A stretch of 64,000 bases of DNA, taken from Bactericera cockerelli. Its lineage: Eukaryota > Arthropoda > Insecta > Hemiptera > Triozidae. The translations under genes and the position numbers were made by a program. Shown here piece after piece: positions 23,601 to 36,197 of this stretch. Position 1 is the first letter of the stretch; every line of letters begins with the position of its first letter. The notes beneath the pieces are model-generated. The model worked only from the letters and a program-made list of their open reading frames with translations, was not told the origin of the DNA and made no database searches. Location of the stretch: contig CM044959.1 in NCBI GenBank assembly GCA_024516035.1, forward strand, positions 32,550,118 to 32,614,117, written 5' to 3'.

Positions 23601-26600
23601 TCAGAAGAGAGAATTAATTGAAAACATAATTGCCAGACAAAATTTGTCCCGTGATGGATGAGGCACACTTTTGATGTCAAAAAGAAGCATGAAAAATTCC
23701 TTTTTGCAGAAAACACTTCAACAACTCCAGGCATAGAACGTCTAGCTGCTTAGAGAGAACAAATAGACATTTTCTTCTTTAGCAGGTCGTTTTTCTTTAT
23801 GTATTTCCTTTTAGTTTTTCTCCCCCTTGTGCACCTTCCGGCTGGAGTCATTTATCAAATTATACCCGCGCTCACGCACGCTCAGTCCAATGCCTGAGGC
23901 CACTCTTCTCTTATTCTTCATATTTCTAAATCCGCACAAGTTTCTTCAATTCTCTTCCACGTCCTTGCTTACCTTCATATTTATTCCAATTGATTTCCTC
24001 AATTGTATTTGGCAAACACGTCAAATTTACTCTTCTCTCTAACACTCTACTCTTGTCCTATTCAATATATCTCTTATCAAATGGCTGTCAAAATATTTCT
24101 AATTTTGCCAAAATTTACCAGACCACAAACAATGTCTTCATATTGTTTTCAATTCGTCGCTTCACACGATTCTCCGAGATTTGCTTTACCTTCTATATCG
24201 TTACTATTCCAGAATGAATTGATAATAATCCATCAACTTCGAATGTAAATGTTTGGCAAATCACCCGTCGAAACTTTACTCTATCTCTCTATACACTCTC
24301 GTACTCTATGTCCAAGAAGTAAGTTCAATACTATACTTCATCACATACTTTAAGTAAGTTTCACGCTGACCCCTAGTTGAATCCTATAAATTTATTCAAT
24401 GTTTGCCAAGAAATATATTTATCACAAAAAACACCTACAAAACACACTCGCATTCATATATTATGTGTTTAATAAAGTCGCTGCTTAAATTTATCCGTAG
24501 ACTTTACTTTCGCCTTCTTTCGTTGACATTTTCACGGTAATATGAATCTAAAGAAATACAGTTACACCACTTAAGCTCTCACGTTAATGTAAGTTCAACA
24601 TCCCCGACGACTTTATATCCTTCTCATCTATGTCGTATATTAAGGAAAGAAGTTCAATACATACTTCTTTTGACATACTATACCTTTACACTAAGATTTA
24701 CGACGCATATTACCCTCGTATGGAACTTTCTCTCATAATTTATGTTCCATTTAATATACTAGTTTATCAAATAAATTTTTCGCGCTTGAATCACACTCAA
24801 GAGAGTTCAAGAAATGTCTGTCTGAAATATTGGAGACGGTATTGGAGTTTTGAAATGAGTATGAGTTGATTTTGAATATTATTTCTTCTTGCGGAATCTT
24901 TTTTGAAATGCATTATAAATATTGTATTGTCAAGAATCCGATTCATGATAGGCCCACGACCTACGGCACAGTACAATACAATTCAATACAATACGTGAAC
25001 TATCATAATATTAGTGTTTTAAACAAATTATACTGGGACTTTAAAGATTTCAAAAAAGTTATTTGCATCAAAGGGTCTTTCTTAGCCAGGGTTAAATTTT
25101 TCTTTCATTAGATAAGAAATAGTGAGTGGAAATGCATACCTCCCACGTACAGTACACGATAGAGGATGGGGGAGGTGAACATTAAAAATATCTTATTAAA
25201 AAAGAAAAATACCGAGATGAGATATTGTACCATCCTATTTTCAAGTAAACATCATAATCAATTTATAAGAATGGTAAAAAAAATGATGAATTACACGTAG
25301 AATCAGGCACGTCCAGGAATTCACAAGGCGACAGCATGAAATAAAAATTTCACATCAGATAAATAAAAGGCGTTTAAGATATGAACGAAAAGTGTAGGCG
25401 GCCTACGTGTCAGGAAGATAACACAGAATCCTTCCTGAGTTGTATCAACACCTGGATATGATATATTTAATTCGAATTTTGTGATATTGCCACATGGAAA
25501 AAAATCTTATTTTTGTTAATGTTCGTTTCTTGTAAATTGGTCATGTACCGCAAAATATAAAATACCTAACGGTATTTATTATTATAATGACATAACACAT
25601 CAAGTTTTTTACTAATTACTTCCGAAAAAAAACCATGATATTTAGGAATTCTTATGACATTCATACATTCATACTATAGCTGTAAAGATTTATGAGTCAC
25701 CATTTCTTTCATTAAAATCTCTCTGATAACAAACATTAAACATGTAGTGGTACCTTTTCAACATAAATGTTTCAATAGAGACTTTAATGTAAGAAGAGAT
25801 CATAAATGAGCAAAAAACTGTAAACAATGAAATTCCATAACTTTGATACAACAGCCACTTCAGAGGTTTGTAGTCTATGTCCCTGTTCGTCCATCTCGTA
25901 ATATGTCCCGCTTCCTATTTGGTCCTAGATTATGATCATCATCCCTGTCAAAATAAGAGCATTGAAAGATATCCTGTAACCAAACTTCAATTACAATGTT
26001 TGTTGTTAATGTCTGGTTTTGCAGCTCACCTATTTCACTCCTACGTAATTGAACAATTACATTAAAAAAATATAATTTTGAAATGAGACCAAAAACCTTA
26101 GCAGTAAAATCCCTCAATAGAAGGAAAAAAATTCTAAAGCCTATAATTTTATCGCTCTTTCTGATAGATTAAACAGAAGGTTTCCAGAACATTCAAAGCA
26201 ATCACCGAGTTATACCACCACTTAAGTCTTGTCCTGCGGATGGGTAAATAAAAATATTCCACAAGAACAATGAACTTTTATTACGTGGAAAGAACAGAGG
26301 AAGAATTCCGGTAGAAGCTTTACCTTGAAAGTTGACTTTTCTTTCAGAATTTATAGCAAAAAACTCGACTTCAGACTATTTCCAGTCACACGAACAGGAG
26401 CTAATACTTCCAGGAACTTAAATAAATACCTGGCTACGATCTATACCTACCTCTAGGTTTACATTTTATATAATACAGACAGCTTACAACAATAAATAAT
26501 AACGTAAATAGATACGGACATTTAATAGCTAGAGATACATAATACATTATTAGGTAACTTACGTTACATAATAATGCTGGCTTTACCTTATAGTGTCTTT

Positions 26601-27519
26601 TTAAAATTAATTTCTAAATGTCATAACCTCATCACTTATAACATCTATCCAAGTAAAAGAATAATGCCAATGCCACAGTTTTTAAGGCTTTTTTCTTTCT
26701 TCTTTGCAATTCTCTGAATTTCATCCTGAGATTCAATTAGAATTTTCGAAAAGTTTTTCATTTGACTACTGGAGACCCCTTCACCCTCCTGACTTCTGAC
26801 GTCATGATATTTTATTGTTATTTCGCGGAGCGTGATTATTTCCTCTTTTTTGCCAGGAAGTCCATTAACTCTCTAGAGTATGCTCCACTGCTCTGCATTA
26901 CATCCAAGTTTAACACTTACCGCGAAAAAGGTCATAAAAAGAAGTATATGGCAGTTAGAACTTTAGTTTTAAATATTATGGTTCAAATTGAATTAAATGA
27001 AGATGTTTTAATTTTTTCAGTTTAACTGTTAACTTCATCAAAAGGAGTTCCGAGCGTTCTTCAAGCTTAGTCCCAGAACTGAAAGGATTTGTAACTTTAT
27101 CATCAGAGCCACTTTTTGTGAGCGCCGAAAACTTCAGGGATGCATAATTTGCGACAGTGGTACGAAGAATCTCACACCTCCAATCATTGATGTAAAAACA
27201 CTAAATAAAATCGAAATATCCAATTTGACCAACAATGTATGTCTAGTAATGGATATGGTAGTGAGAGGAAGAAGAAGAATCTTACTGGCAATCGTAAGCA
27301 AAGTATACATTTTAAAACGGAACGACCCATTTCACACGATTTTTTTTATATAATATAAATTAGTACATTTTAATGCATGTTATGGATTCAAAGTTTTACA
27401 TTAGACTATAAACAAGCTATATTATTGATATTTGGGTGTGAGCGAGATCAGTCATGCATGGTCATGTCAGTGAGGATGTTTACTTGATTTAGAAGCGTAC
27501 AACAACTATTTTTATTTTT
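20608..27519. other. Long stretch without a recognised gene
   Basis: AT-rich. It contains an inverted copy of the dispersed palindrome (21331-21366), pyrimidine-rich DNA with several overlapping short frames at 23880-24300, and a tail-repeat fragment at 25503-25585. A hammerhead-ribozyme-like core lies at 22687-22726. No reading frame here exceeds 90 codons. The GC-richer patch at 22260-22460 carries two antisense frames without recognisable domains. Confidence 0.45.
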
Positions 27520-27755
27520 TGTATTTGGGTTTTGACGTCGCGTCGCTTTCAACTGCATGGTCATATCACGATGGGGGTGTTACTCTCCCGTTGCAGGAAA
27601 CTTACAAATTTGCTACCCACATTAACCTCACCCAGTCTGGGTTGGGCCGGAAGGCCAGCATCACGAAGTCTTCACCTCGCTGGACGTTGCTTAACTTCGG
27701 TGAGCCTACGAGAACCGGTGCATTCAACGCGCCATCGACGCCGGCTATTTTTAAA
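27520..27755 (-). repeat. 5S rRNA-headed SINE (SINE3 type)
   Basis: Read on the minus strand, the head (about 27670-27752) contains GAATGCACCGGTTCTCGTAG and CACCGAAGTTAAGCAACGTC. This matches the internal-promoter half of eukaryotic 5S rRNA. The body follows with CAGACTGGGTGAGGTTAATG and GTGGGTAGC, also present in the tRNA-headed SINE A, then TCATGATATGACCATGCAG-like wording and a tail. Two plus-strand frames (27519-27777) are shadows of it. This is the best preserved 5S-headed copy in the window. Confidence 0.85.
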
Positions 27756-29580
27756 GATTCAAAGCTATATTAATTAAGTTTCTTTTTCCCATTGATATTT
27801 TAATGAACGCTATTTTTTAGTATGAATGTTGCAAAATAAATTTGTCATGCAACCTTGCAATGCAACCTTACATTGATCAGGAAGGAGAGGTAGAAACAAG
27901 GTCAAAATAAAATCAAAGAAAAGACAATATTAAAGAACGGTAGCGGTGACAGAGTCGAATAAATTTACATCCATTATAAACGCTTGGAATATTTCAATGA
28001 GGAGAGAACCCGAGAGTAAAAATTGTGGGGAAGATAGATAATAATGTATTAGAGAACACGGAAATCATCGCCATTTTTCTCCAGAACGGGAGGAAAATAA
28101 TTCATATTTATGAAACCAGGACAAAGAGTGGTTGGTGGAAAAAATGGTGTCGAGCTCTCGTCATGTGGAAATACAAATCTGAAATGGTGTCAGTGTTACA
28201 ATGATTCTTTTGTCGTTAGCCAATGAGCCAACTATTACAAAATGTACAAAACATAACACGCGAAGTACATATTGATTAGCACAAAATGTTTTTATCATTA
28301 TTTTGTTCAGTATTCAAAAATGAAATAGTGTTCTGGTTTTGGCATAAATTACTCTCATAACAGCTTGACTTGACACTAAAAAGAAAGAAAACTCACTCAA
28401 TATGTGCGCGTGTTTTCTTCACTGAAACTCTCACCATACATGGGTGCCTTGCAATTTTCACATGAATTCAGGTACATCAATATTAAAGATATTGTAAAAA
28501 AGCATTCTGCAGCAATAAAACAACTTGTAGAACACAAAATTAGGGAATATACTGACGGACTCGTGACAGTCAAAGTTGGTTAAACCGAGAAACAATTTGA
28601 TAGAAAATATAATCTTAATGCTTCTTCATTCGTTAAAATATAAAATATGTGCTTCAAGAAGGTGGTCCTGTTACCACCTAATAAGAAAATCATAAAAAAT
28701 ACATAAGCCTTGAATCTGTTATTTTTTTCTTGACCGAAAATAAAATTAAGCCGCTATAGAAAAACCGAAAAAACTGCAGCAATTTTACAGTCAAATTATA
28801 TACGTAAGCATAAAGTTTTTCAAGTGTTCGTTGCTTTATAGCCAATTTTATAGATTTTTCTATTCGTTTTTATATGGCTCCTTCTGCATTCACAAGGGAA
28901 AAATGTGTTTGACATCCGAGGGATATAATGAAAAAAGGGGAGCTCAGCCCCAAGTTTAATTTTAAAGTTATCTCTGTCAACAGACTTAATTAAATTAAAT
29001 AACATAGAAGAGCACTGTGATGAAAAAAGTCTATTCATCCTCTAATCGAGCCTTTTGAATGAATTTGATTATGTCGGCAGATATCGTATCGGACAATCTA
29101 GCAAACGCTTTTGTTGACTGGTTGACTCCATCTCAACTTTTTATGTTTCAAAATGAAGCATGAAGCTGAGGCTTAACCCTCAGCGGGCGTCATTTCAGTA
29201 TTTGAATGCTCTGGCTAACCCTTGGCCTGATGCTGTCAGATTTTTTAGGTCTCGCCTGCGGCAAACATTTCTGACCAAATATTTTTGATCTCGGATCGGA
29301 TCGGATTCTTCTCTAGCAATTTCGGTATAAATTTTTTCATGGCCAATTTTTTCTAAATTGCAAGAACATAAATTTTCAAATTCAGTTCTCGGAAGAATTT
29401 CTTTTTGTTTCAAAAGTTCAAAACATATATCTGGCTTAGTAATATTATTATTATTATTATACATTTAGGTTAATTTTCTATCTCATTTATTCTGCTTGGA
29501 AGACCAATTTCTTTTTCAAAATGTAAATTATCTCTCTCTCTCTTCCTTTTTCTATCCTCTCAGTTTGCTCACTGCTGTAG
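27756..29580. other. No recognised gene or complete repeat
   Basis: A/T-rich DNA, with minus-strand frames of 72 and 89 codons that lack recognisable motifs. A short TC run lies at 29530-29550. Confidence 0.4.
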
Positions 29581-29718
29581 CTTTTTAATATACCTGGTTT
29601 CATTGAAATACTCTTGATTAAAAAAAAAAAAAAAATTGGGGGAAAATTGAGACACAAAATTCAGAAAGAACATAAAAATTTGTTGGAATTTTCTATTGTT
29701 TATTTATTTTGTTATCAG
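29581..29718 (+). repeat. Direct repeat pair, copy 1
   Basis: CTTTTTAATATACCTGGTTT through TTTATTTATTTTGTTATCA recurs almost unchanged at 31381-31513. The copies differ mainly in the length of an A-tract. Flanks differ at both copies, no TG...CA ends or coding sequence lie between them, and I see no target duplication. A short LTR-type (TRIM-like) pair or a local duplication are both possible. Confidence 0.8.
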
Positions 29719-31380
29719 ACCAAAAATGCTTAAAGAACCTCTTTGTTCCATGTATATGCAGGTATCTTCGCTTTTGTATCCCACGACCCTTCAGCTTAGG
29801 AAAGCTCGACTTCTACCTTCAAAGCTACAGTCCCTACCTACATATATTATCTGAAAACTTTTCCAAGAACTTCTTCAGTGAAAATGAAGTTCTACATTAC
29901 CTCTGGGTGTTCCGCGGAACTTTTGTTTGACTTGCATACAGCTCCTGCATGTTTCTCTCTGGCTCTGCCTTTGAATAAACTTTCTTATCAGATAATGTGT
30001 CTGAGCTTTACGTTTTGGGAATTAAGCTCCTATGTACGAGTATACACATGTTTTGTATTGTAAATGATGGCTTTGATCAACATTTGTCCGTCTTTGATAA
30101 TATTTGGTACAAATAAAGTTTATGGGTCAAGGTAGGTTGGGATTGAAAATGAGCAAAATCTTTAATATTATATCTTAAATGTATTTTGTAATACAATCTG
30201 TCGGTATTCTTTTGCAGCAGGTGTACTTTCTATTGATATTTTTTGTACTCTAGACAATGTCTTGGTAAGTGTTCTTCTTAATCAAACTTATTTTATATTC
30301 TTTATTTTAAAAGATGAACGTTCAATATTTCATCCTACAAATTGCTATAGGTCTATACTCTATTCTATAGTATTTATGGACATAACTTCTAAACTCCTAC
30401 TTTCTGGAATCACACCCTGCCCTGTAGCTGTCAATGTCTAGCCAGAAAAACATTTTTTTATACATATTTAGCAGATCTTCTGAAGCCTTTTAAGTTTAAT
30501 AAAAAAGATGAGTACCATAGAGAATATCAGAAGATATCTGGATAACGTTGTTTTGAAATATAAAGGAAAGCTTGCGATGTCTTGAGTACTCTCAAGATTA
30601 ACATAAAAGTCTAAATCTTATTTCTTTTGCTCTTAGAGTGTTTACTTAATACAAGTATCTACAACCCCACATAAATGAGAAAGCTCGAAGTTTTCTGTGG
30701 AAATAGTTAAAGTTGCTTGAGAAAGAAAAGCTCTCACCTATGTGCATGCATTTCAATAATAAATGCAATTTTCATTATGCTCTACTCTCAGTTACTGTAA
30801 ACCATTATTTCCGTTTCCTTTGTAGCACTACATGTTCCTACAATATAGTTATTATCACTGGAATTCACTTTAATTGATTAAACGAGATGTTTTCCGAGAG
30901 TAAGCATTAGTATATTCAGATGAAATTGAACAGTATTAATAAAATTGTAACTAGCAAAAGTTGGTTACCGTATTGTATTACATACTCAGGGGCTCAATTA
31001 GCGGAAGGCAAGCTGTTTTCCCTTAAACTCCATGAATTTCCATGCGCCTCAAAAATGATTTAACTTCTACTGTGGATGAAATTTTCAGGTGATTTTTATT
31101 CGAATAAAAGAAAGCAGTATAAATCCTCTAATTAAAAGCCAACACGTTAAAAATCTCCTACTTAATAAAACAAAGGTTATAGTATGTATGGTGCCCTGAA
31201 TCAGAGCCTCTAGAAAAGAAAAGTTTTCCATGGACATGAAAGGGAACAAAAGTCCCCTACGAGAGCATCGCATGAAAATGTTATTTATCAGGCCTTTACG
31301 AGTATGTGATAAAATAGAATATAGAAGTAAAACAGAATAAACAACATTTATGAACATAAAAATATCACAAAAGCTTCAAA
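29719..31380. other. Unique DNA between the direct repeats
   Basis: Several short frames (up to 90 codons) are present without recognisable domains. I find no gag/pol-like, transposase-like or tRNA primer-binding-site sequence next to either repeat. Confidence 0.45.
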
Positions 31381-31513
31381 CTTTTTAATATACCTGGTTT
31401 CATTGAAATACTCTTGATTAAAAAAAAATATTTGGGGAAAATTGAGACACAAAATTCAGAAAGAACATAAAAATTTGTTGGAATTTTCTATTGTTTATTT
31501 ATTTTGTTATCAC
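31381..31513 (+). repeat. Direct repeat pair, copy 2
   Basis: Second copy of the 29581-29718 sequence in the same orientation, followed by CTAGCTGGGTAGTGCTGAGG, which is absent after copy 1. Confidence 0.8.
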
Positions 31514-33054
31514 TAGCTGGGTAGTGCTGAGGCCTATGTGGCGCCAAATAGAGATTTGGCTGCAAGGAATGGTCAGAAAAATTAGAAGCTGTAAGCTGAG
31601 CATGTTTAACCAAGTGATCAGAATAGTCTCATGTTAAAATTAATCTTATGTAGACTGAGAAGGCATAGGGAGAGTACGTGAGGTTGCAGGAGATAGGGGT
31701 AATAGAGACAGACAAGGGGAGATGATTAGGAATGGAGAAAAGAGGGTGAGAAAAAAAGGAAGAAAAAAATACTTCGTTTTCGACTGATTGAATACCTGCT
31801 TTCGAAGAATCTTCTCAAATTTCACTTTTCATGGTACTTTATTTGACGATATTGTACTAGAAGTTTAGGAGGTGTTCTTTATTGTTCCTCTCATTTCCCT
31901 CAGGAACATTTGAAATGGAGATGGGCCGAGGATATCCTTTTGACCTCCCTATTGGAGCTTCCAATTTTCTATTAAATAATTTTCTCTTGACGTCCCCTCT
32001 TTTATTTTGTTCTATTGGTGTTTCTACAACTTCATCTGTTGAGACACTAGGTAATGGCTGACGATTGATCGCTTTTAAAATCTGCTCAATGTTCAGCCCC
32101 TGTAATATTCGAAAACTTAAACAATTGCTTTATCCAATAGTGGTCCAATTTTGAATGGTCCACAATATAACAAAACAATCGTTCGAATCGAAAATTACTA
32201 CACACATAGTTCGAATTGAAAATTAAATTTGTAGGTAGGTATTACAATTTTTACATTTCGAATATTACAGGGGCTCATTATTACAACATTCTTGTCATAA
32301 ATACAGTGAAAGTTTTTTGTTTGCCATGGATATGAGTGTTTCTTGCAGTGTTATGTTGTTGTGATGAGATCAGATAGTGCGAGATATCGAATATCTCGTA
32401 AACAAGGTCGATATAACGAATGCATTTGACACGAGTTTTTCTTTTCCTCATTCCCTAAGATGAGTAAGATGCCCTAGATTTATACAAGCATACTTCATGG
32501 AATTCTATCTTACTTACTATTATTTATTGATATTTTTATTTTGAATGGCATATCTTGTCATGTTGAAGTATAAGGTTATTCATATAAAATATAATCTGTA
32601 TGTTTATTTTATATGAAACCTGAGAGCCTGATAGATTGCTATGATTTCAAATTGAGAATTCAAAGACGAATATAGTTTATTTTTTTTCTATGTTTGCCTT
32701 CATAATGAGAAATGTTATAGAAAATCAAGGTTTTTTGGAAAGAAAGACGATACAATCTTACTTTCATGATATCAATACCATAATCTCGTCTAAAAGATAG
32801 AGAGGTTTGTAACTTTGTATTAAGAAACAGCTTTCCTGTATTGATTACAGAAAAATAAAATTACAATAATGGAAATTGCCAGATTTTTTCATTGAAACAA
32901 TTTAATTTTCCCTGATTTATTCACCTGAGATGACGCTTGCTATTGAATTACAGCTACAGCATGTTATTGAATTTCAACCCCAGGTTCTATCAAATGTCGC
33001 GGGGGACAGTTTTTGATATTAATTTATCGAGATGTTTCATTTTACAATGCTTAT
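31514..33054. other. No recognised gene
   Basis: A purine-rich tract (GGGGAGATGATTAGGAATGG and neighbours, about 31670-31770) is followed by ordinary A/T-rich DNA. I see nothing I can name. Confidence 0.4.
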
Positions 33055-33130
33055 TATTATTTTTATTATTAATAATAATATCGCCTTATTTATATTGCTC
33101 GACTAGGACTAATAGGTCCCATTCTAGCCG
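33055..33130 (-). repeat. SINE family H tail fragment
   Basis: The plus-strand text AATAATAATATCGCCTTATT and CGACTAGGACTAATAGG matches the tail of the SINE at 8087-8305, with most of the palindromic segment deleted. Confidence 0.55.
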
Positions 33131-33177
33131 TAAGTGTTTTGAAAACTCATCACTTAAGTATCTACTATTAATTAGTA

Positions 33178-34015
33178 GTCACCGCAGAGTGAGTTAGGAA
33201 ATTGGAATTGCAAGCATGGTGACCTGGGTTCGATCATCAGCGGGGCAGGAATTTTTACTTTCCTTATCCTATAATAAGGAAAGTATTGTATTCGTCGAAA
33301 ATTTGACCTACCCAGCTTTTCACATTTCTGGACGAATCATAGCCTCAGGATACCAAAAAAGTGGTTTTCAGCCATTGGTCCGTGCGTCTGTCTGTGTGTC
33401 TGTCTGTGTGTCTGTCTATGTGTCTGTCTGTGTGTGTGTGAACAGGATACCTCAAGAACGGTAAGAGCTAGAGACTTGAAATTTGGTAGGGTAATTAATT
33501 TTATACACCAGACGAACCATGAAACTTTTGGTTGAAATCGGCCGCATTCTGCGGCCGCAGGGCCGCAAATATTGGCCGCAAGCACCGCTTCTTTGAATTG
33601 GTTAAAGATACAAAAAAAGTTCGAGAACAACATTTTCTCAGATTAAAAAAATAATAGGGGTTTACTCTGATCATTTTTTTGATATCTTTAACTTTTTGGA
33701 AACCGGCCCCAATTTACCGGTATTGTAGGGGGACCCGATTGGACTAACTTTTTTATTATTCATCCTAGATGGGGGTTGTGACATATCAAATTAAATGATT
33801 TTGAAGTGCTGATCACGAATTTGGCATTGATTTTTAGTTATCTGTTACCGTTCAGTCACCAGTGGCGGAATTCGAGATAAGGAAAGTCGTGTGATGTTTA
33901 CACCAGATTTTTCTGATCTGTACTTGGATGTTCGGGGTTCACTCATACCTCGTGAGGAAAAATGAGTAGTTACTTGTATGAGTAATGACTCACAAAAATT
34001 GTGAAGAGGCCTTGT
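33178..34015 (+). repeat. SINE family E copy interrupted by a later insertion
   Basis: The head GTCACCGCAGAGTGAGTTAG and B box GGGTTCGATCATC lie at 33178-33256. The SINE resumes at 33907 with CTGATCTGTACTTGGATG, CACTCATACCTCGTGAGG and AAAATGAGTAGT. Comparison with the uninterrupted copy at 6859-7050 shows that 33257-33906 is an insertion. This gives a relative age: SINE first, Helentron-like element second. Confidence 0.75.
33257..33906 (+). mobile_element. Helentron-like non-autonomous element, copy 2 (nested in a SINE)
   Basis: The 5' hairpin ACTTTCCTTATCCTATAATA is followed by AGGAAAGT. A GTCT/GTGT microsatellite lies at about 33385-33440. Near the 3' end GATAAGGAAAGTCGTGTGAT leads to TTTACACCAG. 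ATTTTT stands on both sides (33251-33256 and 33907-33912), either a 6-bp duplication or insertion into a T-run. The body is roughly 90% identical by eye to 11533-12162, with small indels. A 98-codon minus frame inside corresponds to the 86-codon frame of copy 1. It is probably only a conserved repeat sequence, because its microsatellite part encodes a THRQ repeat. Confidence 0.65.
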
Positions 34016-34743
34016 GCTTCACCACAAATAGTCATACATACTTAGTATTAATTAGTGAATTGAAAGACTTGAACATGTCATTCGGTTGTAAAATATGGCT
34101 GTCTAATTTTAGCCTCGCTATTAGGTAATTTTTGTTTTATTTTCTTCCTTTTGTCTTCGTATTCTTACGTCACTAAAAGGAAGTTTGAAAATAATTTTAA
34201 TTGACATATCTTTCTATGCCTCTGCCTTTTCTGTTTCTTCGCGTAGATACTTTCATTGATTTTCTATTTCCTGCTTTTTGTCCGCTCTATCTATTACTCG
34301 TAGCTTCCAGTGCATTTCTCTGCCTCTCTTCTCCTACTTTTTGTCTCATTCCATTATTGTTTGATTCTAGTAATAGCCTTATTGTTACTAGTCTATGAGT
34401 TTTCAGCTTGTTCTATCTTTTGAAAGGGGCAATAAAAACTTACTTGATTTTCTCTTTTCCATCGAAAATTGAATATTTATTTCGTACTCATTTTTTTTAA
34501 GAATGGAGGAGCCTTCGCTCGTATCAGCAATGAAACTGTGTTCTTTTAGCAAATAATTATTAAGTATTTTCTTTGAATAGGTACCTATTTGCAATTTTTC
34601 ATGTAACAATAGCTTATTATAATTTGATATTAGGTACATACAATAAATGTACTTTTTTTAACATATTAACGGAGTTAACCCATGTTTATCTAGTTAGTAC
34701 GTACATACATAACTATGTAGGTTGATTATACAAGAACTATTAT
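34016..34743. other. No recognised gene
   Basis: Pyrimidine-rich text at 34205-34380 explains the hydrophobic-looking 65-codon frame there. The rest is A/T-rich. Confidence 0.4.
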
Positions 34744-34965
34744 CAATAATAACACTCTTCAATGAAAGGTAATCACCGGGCAAGATTAATGCTCACAGCA
34801 TTTTCTACCACCTAAGTACATAACCCTTAGAGCCTTATTATTATGTGGTCACAAACTCAAATTAATGAGGAAGAATCATGCAATGGGTAGGATTCGAACT
34901 AACGGATCCCTACACTACCTGGATTACTAGACAAGCGCGTTAACGACTTAACTACCAGTGCACGG
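34744..34965 (-). repeat. tRNA-derived SINE, family F
   Basis: On the minus strand the head CCGTGCACTGGTAGTTAAGT and B box GTTCGAATCCTACC (about 34887-34900) are followed by GAGTTTGTGACCACATAATA and a body ending in AATAATAGT-like text. A plus-strand copy lacking the 5' part is at 37503-37682. Confidence 0.75.
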
Positions 34966-35510
34966 TAACTATTACTATTGTAACTGATTGTTTTAGAATG
35001 TTCAAAGTTTGTCTCCGTCGTTGGAGTCATCAGTCTATATTATTCCAAACCCCTCATAGCAATGTAAATAAAGAAGAAGTTCCAGCATCCATATCAATCA
35101 TGCTTACTTATCAAGCAATGGGTCCCGCTCAGAGTTCATTCTCTTTTCCTCACGATCAACTTCACCCCACGGACCAATTTTCTATTCACTTTACTTTCAG
35201 GTCAACTATCCGTCTTTTTCCTTTTCCTTCTTACAATATAAGTTTCGTCTATAATAATACCTCTCTATCTCTCGTTCGTTATATTTTCAATTTATCTCAT
35301 TTTCAAGTTCAATACTGACAATTGTGTCGAGTCAATCAATAGCTTCAATTTACTTCGAGTTCAGAAAGCAGATGACTGCATTGACTTGCTGATCCCCTCA
35401 TTATGTCCCCCACGCTATCTCCCGTAGCCAGCTCACCAGCTCATTGCTATTCCGCTGCACTTTTCACACAATAAACCCGCTACATGACTCGCTTGAGGTC
35501 CTGGTGAATC
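34966..35510. other. No recognised gene
   Basis: A 106-codon frame (34998-35318) runs through pyrimidine-rich DNA with no recognisable domain. A GC-richer stretch precedes the minisatellite. Confidence 0.4.
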
Positions 35511-35710
35511 ATCGGGACCCCTATCTTCCGCTCTATTTACTCAGGTAGTTATCGGGACCCCTATCTCCCGTTCTATTTACTCAGGTAGTTATCGGGACCC
35601 CTATCTCCCGTTCTATTTACTCAGGTAGTTATCGGGACCCCTATCTCCCGTTCTATTTACTCAGGTAGTTATCGGGACCCCTATCTCCCGTTCTATTTAC
35701 TCAGGTAGTT
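35511..35710 (+). repeat. Minisatellite, 5 x 40 bp
   Basis: Five head-to-tail copies of a 40-bp unit starting ATCGGGACCCCTATCTCCCG and ending ACTCAGGTAGTT are present. Copies 2-5 are identical. Copy 1 has two substitutions (CTTCCG and CTCTATTT). It is more GC-rich than its surroundings. It is not a CRISPR array, because there are no spacers. Confidence 0.95.
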
Positions 35711-36197
35711 ACGTGGTACGACGGTCTGCTCCCTGTGGCCCTGCAGTAAGAATGCAACTGCGGCACAATGACTGAATGGAGTGAATGGTCCGAAATACCA
35801 TTACTCCAATGTGTATGAGTTACTCCACTTTTTATAACAGTAGCTTCGAAAAATGGTTATTGCATAGGATGGAAGTTATTACTATCATTATTATAATATC
35901 GGTTTTGTTATAACATACAACGTACTAAATTGCATCGTTTCACTTTATTTGTTTAAATGAATATTCATTTAAAGGTCTGTAACACTCAGAGTCCTTGTCC
36001 CTTACTATATTTTACCTTAAAAATTGAAGCTATTATTCAACCATCAATAATTCAACGAGAATGAAGTCAACCATAGGGCAAGGTTAAGCTTGGCATCCTC
36101 TACCTGATGCTAAACACCTAACTTGCTACATTTGCTACAATCATATTTCTGATCATCAAAACTATGCATTGGGGTGAACACAATGCATAGCTGTTCA
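35711..36197. other. No recognised feature
   Basis: Short GC-richer flank of the minisatellite followed by A/T-rich DNA. Confidence 0.35.

Noticed and set aside
33337..33633. 98-codon frame conserved between the two Helentron-like copies
   Set aside because: The similarity follows the DNA of the repeat, and part of the frame is microsatellite (THRQ repeats). Copy 1 has a different length because the microsatellite differs.
35511..35710. CRISPR-like array
   Set aside because: The repeats are head to tail with no spacers, and the window is eukaryotic.
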